This document shows positions 56,614 through 64,000 of a DNA stretch of 64,000 nt, piece after piece. The stretch comes from Streptomyces mutabilis (lineage in GTDB: Bacteria; Actinomycetota; Actinomycetes; Streptomycetales; Streptomycetaceae), in assembly GCF_014649815.1 (NCBI RefSeq), contig NZ_BMTT01000014.1, positions 62,001 through 126,000 on the forward strand, written 5' to 3'. The notes beneath the pieces are model-generated. The model was not told the DNA's origin, made no database searches, and was given only the letters and a program-made list of their open reading frames with translations. The first letter of the stretch is position 1. Every line of letters starts with the position of its first letter. The position numbers and the translations under genes are program-made.

Positions 56614-56987
56614 CAGTGGTCCTCATTCCGGTTGTACGAGTACGTCGTCCTGACGTCGACGACGGACTTCGGGTTGCTGCGGTGTTCGGTGTTGCGGTTG
56701 TCGATGGCGGCGTGGTGCCGCGGTGCGGGGAGTTCGTCGCGGTCGACGGGCGCGTTCAGCCCGAGCGCGTCGTCCAGTTCGGCCTCCCGCTGGGCCATGT
56801 TCTCGCGGACGTCGAGGGCGAAGCCCACCGCGCGGTCCTTGAGCCGGGTGCCCGCCTCCAGCGCCTTGTTGGCCGCGGTCGCGGCAAGGCTCTCCGGGGT
56901 CAGCTGCTTGAGCTTCCGGTTGACCTTGGTGGTGGCCCACACACCGGCGGCGACACCGGTGCCGAACCAGAACGTACGGCGGAACAT
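56613..56987 (-). CDS. Small conserved actinobacterial protein (DUF6167-like)
   Basis: A 124-residue protein with a single short hydrophobic stretch at the N-terminus ([21 protein letters not shown]) that could insert in the membrane, then a charged helical region [18 protein letters not shown] and a polar tail. I assign it to a conserved family found upstream of alaS in Streptomyces. It is eight bases after the DUF948 gene and overlaps alaS by one base, so it belongs to the same operon. The function is unknown. Confidence 0.75.
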   Translation of the reverse strand: MFRRTFWFGTGVAAGVWATTKVNRKLKQLTPESLAATAANKALEAGTRLKDRAVGFALDVRENMAQREAELDDALGLNAPVDRDELPAPRHHAAIDNRNTEHRSNPKSVVDVRTTYSYNRNEDH

Positions 56988-56994
56988 CGCTGGA

Positions 56995-57438
56995 TCAGTC
57001 CTTCTTCCGCTTCGTCCGCCGCGCGGCCGGGATCGTACGGCCGACGATCACGGTGCGCCGCGGCTGTTTGGCCGGGCCCGCGGGCACGTCCTCCTTGCGA
57101 CCGCCGAGCGCCCGGCGCACGCCGTACCCGAACGCGGCGACCTTGACCAGGGGGCCACCGAAGGTGGAGGCCACGGTGGTGGACAGCGCGGAGGCGTTGG
57201 ACGTGACCTCCTGGACGTCGGAGGCGATGGCGTCGACCCGGTCGATCTGGGTCTGCGCGGAACGCACCGCCGACGAGGCGTCGGCCAGCAGCGGGACGGC
57301 CTGGTCGGTCACGTCCGCCACCAGCTTGGTGGTCGCCCTGAGCGTCTGGGCCAGCCTCGCCAGTGCCACGGCGAGGAAGGAGACCAGGATCGCCCAGAAG
57401 ACGGCCACCAGGATTCCGGCCACCTCGCCACCGGACAC
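56995..57438 (-). CDS. DUF948-family membrane protein
   Basis: A 147-residue protein with an N-terminal membrane segment (VAGILVAVFWAILVSFLAVAL) and a helical coiled-coil-like region (LVADVTDQAVPLLADASSAV, SDVQEVTSNASAL) followed by a basic tail ending in KRKKD. DUF948 proteins are related to general-stress YtxG proteins of Bacillus; the function is unknown. I prefer the GTG at MSGGEVAG, with AGGGAG upstream; two ATGs 12-13 codons earlier are possible. First gene of the run that leads into alaS. Confidence 0.75.
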   Translation of the reverse strand: MSGGEVAGILVAVFWAILVSFLAVALARLAQTLRATTKLVADVTDQAVPLLADASSAVRSAQTQIDRVDAIASDVQEVTSNASALSTTVASTFGGPLVKVAAFGYGVRRALGGRKEDVPAGPAKQPRRTVIVGRTIPAARRTKRKKD

Positions 57439-57573
57439 TGTCGCACCCGCTCCCTGAAAGACGTGCCTGAACATCAAGAAAGTCGCGCACCGAGCCTATC
57501 GCGCCGGGCGCGGGGCTCCGTACCGGATTCGCGTCCGCGTTCCCGTGGAGTACGACGGAGTCGGGCGAAGCGA

Positions 57574-57603
57574 TTGTACGGAGTGAATACGCTTCAGTAC
57601 GCT
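57574..57603 (+). promoter_or_regulatory. Promoter for a probably leaderless AfsR-like gene
   Basis: TTGTAC (57574-57579) and TACGCT (57598-57603) are 18 bases apart. The ATG begins ten bases after the -10 box and has no ribosome site, so transcription may start at or a few bases before the ATG. ACGGAG and CTCCGT arms flank the -10 region. Confidence 0.5.
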
Positions 57604-57612
57604 CCGTGTTTC

Positions 57613-59799
57613 ATGCGAGACCTTCGGCGCGACCGCATCCCGCACGGCAACCTCCCGCTGGAACTGGACACCTTCGTGGGCAGAGCCGCGGAACTCGCGG
57701 AGCTGGTCCGGGCGCTGGACTCGGAGCGGCTGGTGACGGTGACCGGGGCGGGCGGGGTCGGGAAGTCGCGTCTGGCGGTGCGGACGGCGGCGCGGTGCAC
57801 GCCCCGGGACGGGGTGTGGCGTGTGGAGCTGGCGCCGGTGCGCGACGAGGAGTTCGTCGACTACGCGGTCGTGGAGGCCCTGGGATTGGTGGACCACACC
57901 ACCCGGCTGCCGCGCGAGACGCTGCTCGCGCACCTCGCCGACCGGGAGCTGCTGCTGGTCCTCGACGGGGTCGAGCACCTGGTGGACGCGTGCGCCTCGC
58001 TGGCGGCCGACCTGCTGGGCCGCGCCCCCGGGCTGCGGGTGCTGGCGGTGGGCCGCAGGCCGCTGGCCGTGGCGGGGGAACGGGTGGTCCCCCTGGCACC
58101 GCTGAGTGCGGAGGAGTCGGTGGAGCTGCTGACGATCCGCGCGGGGCAGCGGCACGCGGGCCACGGGTACGACGCCTCCCCGAACGAGGGCTACGGGGAG
58201 ATGCGCGAGCTGTGCCGGCGCCTGGACGGGATCCCGCTGGCGATCGAGCTGGCGGCGGGCCGGCTGGGCGCCCTGTCCCCGCGGCAGATACTGCAACGGC
58301 TGGACGACCGGTTCCGCCTGCTGACCGGCGGCGACCGCACCGCGCTGCCGCGGCACCGGACGCTGCGCACGGCGATCGGCTGGAGTCACGAGCTGTGCTC
58401 GCCCGGGGAGCGGCTCCTGTGGGCGCGGCTGTCGGTCTTCTCGGGCTCGTTCGACCTGGAGGCGGCCGAGTACGTGTGCAGCGGCGACGGACTGCCCGCC
58501 GAACAGGTGCTGGACGTGCTGTCCGCGCTGCTCGCCCAGTCCGTGCTGATCCGCGAGGAGACACCGTCCGGGGTGCGCTACCGGATGCTCGACACCGTCC
58601 GGGCCTACGGCGCCGACTGGCTGCAGGCGACCGGGGACGCGGCGCGGCTGCGGCGCCGGCACCGGGACTGGTACGTCGGCCTGGCGACCTGGTGCGAGCT
58701 GGAGTGGTTCTCGCCGCGTCAGCGGGAGGTCGCCACGCGCGTGGACGCGGAACTGCCGAATCTGCGCGGCGCCCTGGAGCACTCCTTGACCGAGCCGGAC
58801 GAGACGCACCTGGGGCAGTACCTGGCGGGCTCCCTGTGGTTCCACTGGGTCGGCTGCGGACGGCTGTCGGAGGGGCGGCGGTGGCTGGAGCAGGCGGTGC
58901 GGCTGGACGCGGAGGGGCCGGCGGGCGAGCAGTCCCGGCTGAAGGCGCTGTGGGTGCTCGGCTACGTGGCGGTCCTGCAGGGCGACACCGTGCAGGCGCT
59001 GGCGGCGCTCCAGGAGTGCCGGGAGGAGGCCGAGCGGTCGGCCAACCCGACGGCCGTGGCGTACGCGGAGCACCGCACCGGCTGCCTGGCGCTGGTCACG
59101 GACGACCTGCCGCGCGCGGAGACGCTGTTGCGCTCGGCGCTGCACCGCTACCGGGAGATCGGTGAGCTCAACAGCAACGTCCTGATGGGCCAGGTGGAGC
59201 TGGCGATGGTCCGGGCGTTCCAGGGCGACCTGCCGGACGCGGTGCGCCTGTGCGAGGACGTACGCCAGGTGTGCGAGGACCACGGCGAGCGCTGGGCCCG
59301 GGGGTACGCCCTGTACGTGCTGGCCTACGCGGCCTGGAGCGACGGCGAGCCGCGGCGGGCGCGCGAGCTGCTGGCCGACTGTCTGCGCGGTGCGCACCGC
59401 TTCCGGGACCAGCTGGGCTCGGTGCTGGCCGTTGAGCTGCTCGCCCTGGTCACGGTGGCGGAGGGCGACGCGGCGGAGGCCGCGGTGCTGCAGGGCGCCG
59501 CGGGGCGGATGTGGCCGTCGGTGGGGCTGCGTCTGTTCGGCTCGGCGCACTACAACGTGCCGCACGAGCTGTGCGAGGCGGCCGCGCGCAAGCAGTTGGG
59601 AGACGAGCGCTACGAGGAGTTCGTGCGGCACGGTGCGCTGCTCGGCCGCCGGGAGGTGATGACGCGGGCGCTGCGGCGGCCCGGTCCACCGACCGCGCTG
59701 CCCCTGCCGCGCGGAGCCGGGCGGCGTGCCACGGCGGGAGCGCGGACGGCGAAGCCCGCCGCCTCACCCACCCGGAAGGGCGGGGAGACGGCGGGCTGA
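57613..59799 (+). CDS. AfsR-like signal-transduction ATPase with TPR repeats, lacking DNA-binding domain
   Basis: A 728-residue STAND-type ATPase. It starts with the typical NLPLELDTFVGRAAELAEL, followed by the P-loop TVTGAGGVGKSRLAVRTA (about residues 43-60), LLLVLDGVEHLVDACA (Walker B), and the sensor region LDGIPLAIELAAGRLGALS and LPRHRTLRTAIGWSHELC. The second half is helical TPR-like. AfsR and its relatives add an N-terminal SARP or a C-terminal LuxR-type HTH; neither is visible here, so this protein may act through a partner. A much longer open frame upstream is antisense to alaS and is rejected. No ribosome site. Confidence 0.85.
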   Translation: MRDLRRDRIPHGNLPLELDTFVGRAAELAELVRALDSERLVTVTGAGGVGKSRLAVRTAARCTPRDGVWRVELAPVRDEEFVDYAVVEALGLVDHTTRLPRETLLAHLADRELLLVLDGVEHLVDACASLAADLLGRAPGLRVLAVGRRPLAVAGERVVPLAPLSAEESVELLTIRAGQRHAGHGYDASPNEGYGEMRELCRRLDGIPLAIELAAGRLGALSPRQILQRLDDRFRLLTGGDRTALPRHRTLRTAIGWSHELCSPGERLLWARLSVFSGSFDLEAAEYVCSGDGLPAEQVLDVLSALLAQSVLIREETPSGVRYRMLDTVRAYGADWLQATGDAARLRRRHRDWYVGLATWCELEWFSPRQREVATRVDAELPNLRGALEHSLTEPDETHLGQYLAGSLWFHWVGCGRLSEGRRWLEQAVRLDAEGPAGEQSRLKALWVLGYVAVLQGDTVQALAALQECREEAERSANPTAVAYAEHRTGCLALVTDDLPRAETLLRSALHRYREIGELNSNVLMGQVELAMVRAFQGDLPDAVRLCEDVRQVCEDHGERWARGYALYVLAYAAWSDGEPRRARELLADCLRGAHRFRDQLGSVLAVELLALVTVAEGDAAEAAVLQGAAGRMWPSVGLRLFGSAHYNVPHELCEAAARKQLGDERYEEFVRHGALLGRREVMTRALRRPGPPTALPLPRGAGRRATAGARTAKPAASPTRKGGETAG

Positions 59800-59831
59800 G
59801 GTACCGCTGGTGTACTGCGCCGGGGCTGGTA

Positions 59832-60446
59832 TCAGCGGGCGTAGTACTCGACGACGAGCTGCTCGTCGCAGATCACCGGGATCTCCTTGCGGTTCGGCTC
59901 ACGGTCCAGGCGGAACGCCAGGGCCTTGAGGTTCACCTGGAGGTAGCGCGGGGTCTCGCCGTCGGGGGCGAAGCCACCCTCACGGGCGATCGTGAAGAGC
60001 GTCTTCTCCTTGGAGCGCTCGCGCACCTGCACGACGTCGTCCGGACGGACACGGAAGGACGGCTTGTCGACCTTCTGGCCGTTGACCTGGATGTGGCCGT
60101 GGACGACCATCTGGCGGGCCTGGTAGATCGTGCGGGCGATGCCCGAACGCAGGACCAGCGCGTCGAGACGGCGCTCGAGCTCGATGACCAGGGCCTCGCC
60201 GGTCTTCATGTTGGTCTTGGAGGCACGCTCGTAGGCGCGGACGAGCTGGCGCTCGCTGAGGTCGTACTGCGCGCGCAGACGCTGCTTCTCGAGCAGACGG
60301 ACCTTGTAGTCCGAGTTCTGCTTGCGGCCGCGGCCGTGCTCACCCGGCGGGTAGGGGCGGGCCTCGAAGTACTTGACGGCCTTCGGCGTCAGCGCGATGC
60401 CGAGGGCACGCGACTTCTTGACCTTGGGGCGGGACTGGTTCGCCAC
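59832..60446 (-). CDS. rpsD: 30S ribosomal protein S4
   Basis: Primary 16S rRNA binding protein. The 204-residue protein has the S4 RNA-binding motif [20 protein letters not shown] and [20 protein letters not shown]. The N-terminal zinc-binding cysteines of many S4 proteins are absent (no Cys in the first 40 residues), so it is the zinc-independent form. It stands alone, not beside rpoA, as is known in Streptomyces. GTG start with AGGAAAGAG upstream. Confidence 0.97.
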   Translation of the reverse strand: MANQSRPKVKKSRALGIALTPKAVKYFEARPYPPGEHGRGRKQNSDYKVRLLEKQRLRAQYDLSERQLVRAYERASKTNMKTGEALVIELERRLDALVLRSGIARTIYQARQMVVHGHIQVNGQKVDKPSFRVRPDDVVQVRERSKEKTLFTIAREGGFAPDGETPRYLQVNLKALAFRLDREPNRKEIPVICDEQLVVEYYAR

Positions 60447-60661
60447 TGTCTGTGTCTCTTTCCTGGTTCCGGCTTGTCAGGGTTGAGGGAGGTCGCAATC
60501 CGCAGCCGGGGAAACCCGCCTGGTCCGCGAGGGACCTGCCGGGCAGCCGCTCCCTGGTCTGGGCACATACGTGCAGCACGCGAGTGGCCCACCGACCGCT
60601 CCCGGAGCTCCGGGTGGTGGTGGGCTGCCCGCGACACCTATCGACGGTGCGCGACGCTCCT

Positions 60662-60729
60662 GGAACCCCGAGGGGTTCCGGCCGGTTGTCCCGTTCTGAC
60701 TGCACGGGACTCGGCACTCCGACCGAGTC
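60662..60729 (-). terminator. Pair of hairpins between rarA and rpsD
   Basis: GGAACCCC and GGGGTTCC form a tight palindrome (60662-60679), and GACTCGG with CCGAGTC (60708-60714, 60723-60729) makes a second hairpin 11 bases after the rarA stop. The second looks like the rarA terminator. The first may back it up or be part of the rpsD promoter region. The rest of this 290-base gap holds no gene. Confidence 0.55.
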
Positions 60730-60739
60730 TACAGGCTGC

Positions 60740-62095
60740 TCAGGACCGCTTGCGACCGAGGTGCCCGCGGGTCCACTCCACCGCGTCCGCGTACCTGGCC
60801 TCGGCTCCGTGCCGGGTCGGGGCGTAGTAGGTGCGGTCCTTGAGCTCGTCCGGGGCGTACTGCTGGGCGGCGATGCCCTCCGGCAGGTCGTGCGGGTACA
60901 CGTACCCCTGCCCGTGTCCGAGCTTGCCCGCGCCCTTGTAGTGGCTGTCGCGCAGGTGAGCCGGGACCGGTCCCGCGTACCCCTTGCGTACGTCGTCCAG
61001 GGCGGCGCCGATGGCCGTCGTCGCGGCGTTGGACTTGGGGGCGAGGGCCAGGGCGATGGTGGCGTGACTGAGGGTGAGGGCGGCCTCGGGGAAGCCGATC
61101 ATGGCGACGGCCTGGGCGGCGGCGACGGCGATCGGCAGGGCGTTCGGGTCGGCGAGGCCGATGTCCTCGCTGGCGGAGATCATCAGGCGGCGGGCGATGA
61201 ACCTGGGGTCCTCGCCGGCCTCGATCATCCGGGCCAGGTAGTGCAGGGCGGCGTCCACGTCGGAGCCGCGGATGGACTTGATCAGGGCGCTGGCGACGTC
61301 GTAGTGCTGGTCGCCGTCGCGGTCGTACTTCACCGCGGCCCGGTCGACCGTCTCCTCCAGCGTCGCCAGGGTGACCTCGGCCTCGCCCTTGTCGAGCGCG
61401 GCCCCGGCGGCGGCCTCCAGCGCGGTCAGCGCGCGGCGGGCGTCGCCGCCGGCGATGCGCAGCAGGTGGTCCTCGGTGTCCTCGGGGAGCGTGACGGCCC
61501 TCCCCAGGCCCCGCTCGTCGGTGAGGGCGCGGCGGAGCAGGCCGCGGACGTCGTCGTCGGTGAGGGGTTCGAGCGTGAGGAGGAGGGAGCGGGAGAGCAG
61601 CGGCGAGATCACCGAGAAGTACGGGTTCTCCGTGGTGGCGGCGATGAGGGTGACCCAGCGGTTCTCCACGGCCGGGAGGAGGGAGTCCTGCTGGGCCTTG
61701 CTGAAGCGGTGGATCTCGTCGAGGAAGAGGACGGTCTCCTTGCCGTACCCGCCGACCGCGCGGCGCGCGCCGTCGATGACCGCGCGGACCTCCTTGACGC
61801 CCGCGGTGATCGCCGACAACTCCACGAAGCGCTTGTTGGTGGCCTTGGAGACGACGTACGCCAGCGTGGTCTTGCCGGTGCCGGGCGGTCCCCAGAGGAT
61901 GACCGAGGAGGGCCCGGCGGGGCCGGATCCGCCCTCACCGACCAGTCTGCGCAGGGGGGACCCCGGCTTGAGCAGGTGCTGTTGACCGACGACCTCGTCG
62001 AGGGTGCGCGGGCGCATCCGCACGGCGAGGGGACTGCCGGTCGGGTCCTTCTCCTGGCGTTCTTCTGCTGCGGCGGTGAACAGGTCGGGCTCCAC
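60740..62095 (-). CDS. rarA: Replication-associated recombination protein RarA (MgsA)
   Basis: Clamp-loader-like AAA+ ATPase acting at stalled forks. The 451-residue protein has [20 protein letters not shown] at the start, Walker [16 protein letters not shown], Walker [21 protein letters not shown], sensor 1 AATTENPYF, and in the C-terminal part [17 protein letters not shown] and AYVYPHDL-type text seen as [14 protein letters not shown] start without a strong ribosome site. Confidence 0.95.
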   Translation of the reverse strand: MEPDLFTAAAEERQEKDPTGSPLAVRMRPRTLDEVVGQQHLLKPGSPLRRLVGEGGSGPAGPSSVILWGPPGTGKTTLAYVVSKATNKRFVELSAITAGVKEVRAVIDGARRAVGGYGKETVLFLDEIHRFSKAQQDSLLPAVENRWVTLIAATTENPYFSVISPLLSRSLLLTLEPLTDDDVRGLLRRALTDERGLGRAVTLPEDTEDHLLRIAGGDARRALTALEAAAGAALDKGEAEVTLATLEETVDRAAVKYDRDGDQHYDVASALIKSIRGSDVDAALHYLARMIEAGEDPRFIARRLMISASEDIGLADPNALPIAVAAAQAVAMIGFPEAALTLSHATIALALAPKSNAATTAIGAALDDVRKGYAGPVPAHLRDSHYKGAGKLGHGQGYVYPHDLPEGIAAQQYAPDELKDRTYYAPTRHGAEARYADAVEWTRGHLGRKRS

Positions 62096-62152
62096 GCTCT
62101 GAACCCTAAATCACCGCACCGACAACGCGAGGGGCCCGGTGGACCCGGCCCG

Positions 62153-62815
62153 TCAGCTGATCCAGAAGTCCCACCAGCGGGTCAGGACCATCATCCCGAT
62201 GATGCCGATGTGCAGCACCGGCAGGACCCAGGTGAACTCGCCGAAGAAGCCCTTGAGCCAGCCCGGCGCGGGCAGGAAGCCCTTGCGGACGTTGAAGGAC
62301 GTCACGTACCAGAACATGATGATGGTCGCGACCCAGGCCAGGCAGCACCACAGGCACAGCGAATTGATCCGGTACAGGGACTGGAACTGCAGCCATGTGC
62401 AGAAGCCCACACCGAAGAGGGTGCCGGCGTTGAAGGTGAGCCAGTACCAGCGCGGGAAGCGGGCGCGGCCGAGCAGGCTCATGCCGACGCAGATGACCAT
62501 GCCGTAGGCGACGAGGCCGAGCATCGGGTTGGGGAAGCCGAAGACCGACGCCTGGTCGCTCTCCATGATGTTGCCGCAGGAGACGACCGGGTTGAGGCTG
62601 CAGCCGGGCGTGAACGTGGTGCCGGCGACCTTGGCCTCGAGGATCTTCTGCTTGTCGAGCGTGATGACCCAGGCAGCGAGCAGACCGGCCGCGCCCGTGA
62701 TCACCAGCAGCAGTGCGAGGGCGCGACTGCCGCCCTCGGTGCGCGGGGTGCGGGTGCTGGGGTCCGGCGCGGGCTCCGCCACGGTGGAGACGTCCTTCAC
62801 TGTCGTCTTGCTCAT
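62153..62815 (-). CDS. Vitamin K epoxide reductase (VKOR) family membrane protein
   Basis: Bacterial VKOR proteins re-oxidise DsbA-type disulfide catalysts using quinone. The 220-residue protein has four or five membrane segments, the loop cysteines in SLNPVVSCGNIMES and the redox pair CLWC in SLCLWCCLAWVATI, plus the conserved Ser/Trp region WYWLTFNAGTL. A polar N-terminal arm of 30 residues is cytoplasmic. The thioredoxin-like domain fused in some bacteria is absent, so a separate DsbA partner is needed. ATG chosen at MSKTTVKD; a GTG one codon upstream is equally possible. Confidence 0.9.
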   Translation of the reverse strand: MSKTTVKDVSTVAEPAPDPSTRTPRTEGGSRALALLLVITGAAGLLAAWVITLDKQKILEAKVAGTTFTPGCSLNPVVSCGNIMESDQASVFGFPNPMLGLVAYGMVICVGMSLLGRARFPRWYWLTFNAGTLFGVGFCTWLQFQSLYRINSLCLWCCLAWVATIIMFWYVTSFNVRKGFLPAPGWLKGFFGEFTWVLPVLHIGIIGMMVLTRWWDFWIS

Positions 62816-62959
62816 CACGCCGATTCCGTCACTCGAGAGTCGGACCTGCTTCGGGCAGGCCCATTGTGCCGCACCGCCCTGTGTGGCAACCGTTCGATGA
62901 ACATAAGAACGCATCGGTGATCGCGCCGGAGAGTTGCCTTCCGGCCGATTCCCGTTCCC

Positions 62960-62993
62960 CGGGGGCACGCGCGAGCGAACGCGCGCACCCCCG
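62960..62993 (-). terminator. Terminator downstream of hisS
   Basis: CGGGGG-CA-CGCGCG faces CGCGCG-CA-CCCCCG around AGCGAA: two six-base stems with an internal mismatch of two by two, 25 bases after the hisS stop. Confidence 0.8.
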
Positions 62994-63017
62994 AGGGTGA
63001 CATGACGCACAGACTTG

Positions 63018-64000
63018 CTAGCCGAGCCGCGACTCCAGCTCCGCGACGATCTCGTTGACCCCGATCGCGGTCTGCTCGCCGGACTCCATGTCCTTGAGCT
63101 GGACGACGCCCTCCGCGAGGTCGCGCTCGCCGAGCACCAGGGCGTAGCGGGCGCCGGAACGGTTGGCGGCCTTCATCGCCGCCTTCAGGCCCTTGCCGCC
63201 GTAGGAGAAGTCGGCGGCGACCCCGTTCTTGCGCAGCTCGGTGACCTTCGAGAAGAGGACCCGGCGGGCCTCTTCACCGAGCGGCACCGCGAAGACGGAG
63301 GTGGCCGACGGGATGTCCAGTTCGATGCCCTCGGCCTCCAGGGCGAGGACGGTGCGGTCGACGCCGAGCGCCCAGCCGACGGACGGGAGGGAGGGGCCGC
63401 CGATCATCTCGGACAGTCCGTCGTAGCGGCCGCCGCCGCCCACCGCGGACTGGGAGCCGAGGCCGTCGTGGACGAACTCGAAAGTCGTGCGGGTGTAGTA
63501 GTCCAGGCCGCGCACCAGCTTCGGGTCGTCCTCGAAGACGACGCCGGCCGCCGTGATCAGTTCGCGGACCTCCTCGTGGTACGTCTTGCAGGCGTCGCAC
63601 AGGTAGTCGCGCAGCAGCGGGGCGTCGGTGAGCTGCTTCTGCACCTCGGGACGCTTGTCGTCCAGGACGCGCAGCGGGTTGATCTCCGCCCGGCGCAGCG
63701 TCTCCTCGTCCAGGTCCAGGCCGCGCAGGAAGTCCTGGAGCGCGGCGCGGTAGACCGGACGGCACTCCTTGTCGCCCAGGGAGTTGAGCAGGATGCGGAA
63801 GTTCTGCAGGCCGAGCGCGCGGTACGACTGGTCGGCGAGGATGATCAGTTCGGCGTCCAGCGCCGGGTCCTCCGCGCCGATCGCCTCGGCGCCGACCTGG
63901 GAGAAGTGACGGTAACGGCCCTTCTGGGGGCGCTCGTAGCGGTACTGCGAGCCGGAGTACCAGACCTTGACCGGCAGGTTGCCCGCCTTGTGCAGGTTGG
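63018..64000 (-). CDS. hisS: Histidyl-tRNA synthetase (partial, N-terminus beyond window)
   Basis: Charges tRNA-His. The open frame continues past the right edge, so about the first 90-100 residues are missing. Visible marks are class II motif 2 [20 protein letters not shown], the histidine-binding [16 protein letters not shown], motif 3 [19 protein letters not shown] and GWALGVDRT, and the C-terminal anticodon-binding domain from about 63300 down. A strong hairpin follows the stop. Confidence 0.96.
   Translation of the reverse strand, partial: NLHKAGNLPVKVWYSGSQYRYERPQKGRYRHFSQVGAEAIGAEDPALDAELIILADQSYRALGLQNFRILLNSLGDKECRPVYRAALQDFLRGLDLDEETLRRAEINPLRVLDDKRPEVQKQLTDAPLLRDYLCDACKTYHEEVRELITAAGVVFEDDPKLVRGLDYYTRTTFEFVHDGLGSQSAVGGGGRYDGLSEMIGGPSLPSVGWALGVDRTVLALEAEGIELDIPSATSVFAVPLGEEARRVLFSKVTELRKNGVAADFSYGGKGLKAAMKAANRSGARYALVLGERDLAEGVVQLKDMESGEQTAIGVNEIVAELESRLG

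Noticed and set aside
54454-57612. A long upstream extension of the AfsR-like frame
   Set aside because: It is antisense to alaS and the two small genes before it, and the family similarity of the ATPase begins only at the ATG at 57613.
59803-59839. Hairpin between the AfsR-like gene and rpsD
   Set aside because: The CCGCTGGT/ATCAGCGG pairing is short, has a wobble and runs into the rpsD stop codon; support is too weak for a terminator call.

Overview
The window is high-GC actinobacterial DNA, almost certainly a Streptomyces chromosome. The evidence is codon bias with GC-rich third positions, frequent GTG/TTG starts, an intact bldD with its own BldD box, the integration host factor sIHF, a chitinase with chi-type promoter repeats, and gene order that, from memory, matches the core region of S. 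coelicolor from the rib genes to hisS. Most genes lie on the minus strand and are densely packed housekeeping genes. No tRNA, rRNA, CRISPR array, prophage or intact insertion sequence was seen.

Left third (1-22 kb), mostly accessory and metabolic. A riboflavin operon (ribE, a PnuC-type transporter, ribBA cut by the window edge) sits behind an FMN riboswitch. Divergent from it is a secreted GH18 chitinase with paired direct repeats around its -35 box. Next come a ROK regulator divergent from an MFS transporter, a thioesterase, a uracil-type permease, a GH6 glycosidase and a DUF5995 protein. A nitrilase-family amidase and a flavoprotein oxygenase resemble the DavA/DavB lysine-oxygenase pathway. 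A secreted protein, another MFS protein and an APC amino-acid permease with an Lrp/AsnC regulator follow. The upstream regions of the davA-davB pair and of the permease-lrp pair share phased copies of a CGTTGCG motif, the most interesting unexplained signal found here. A GuaB1-type protein, a lone barstar-like protein and a SorC-type regulator complete this part.

Middle third (22-45 kb), core metabolism: rpe, rsmB, fmt, an uncharacterised HTH protein, a helicase-degenerate priA, metK, coaBC, rpoZ, gmk, mihF (sIHF), then the pyrimidine cluster pyrR-pyrB-pyrC-(membrane protein)-carA-carB-pyrD-pyrF with a PyrR-type RNA leader. bldD is divergent from pyrR. nusB and efp follow.

Right third (45-64 kb): an M24 peptidase, a P-loop protein with a Pro-rich arm, the shikimate genes aroB-aroK-aroC-aroE merging into mltG-ruvX-alaS and two small membrane-associated proteins, an AfsR-like ATPase lacking DNA-binding domains, rpsD, rarA, a VKOR-family protein, and the 3' part of hisS cut by the window edge. 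Many neighbours overlap by ATGA/GTGA, indicating translational coupling; several convergent genes overlap at their 3' ends.
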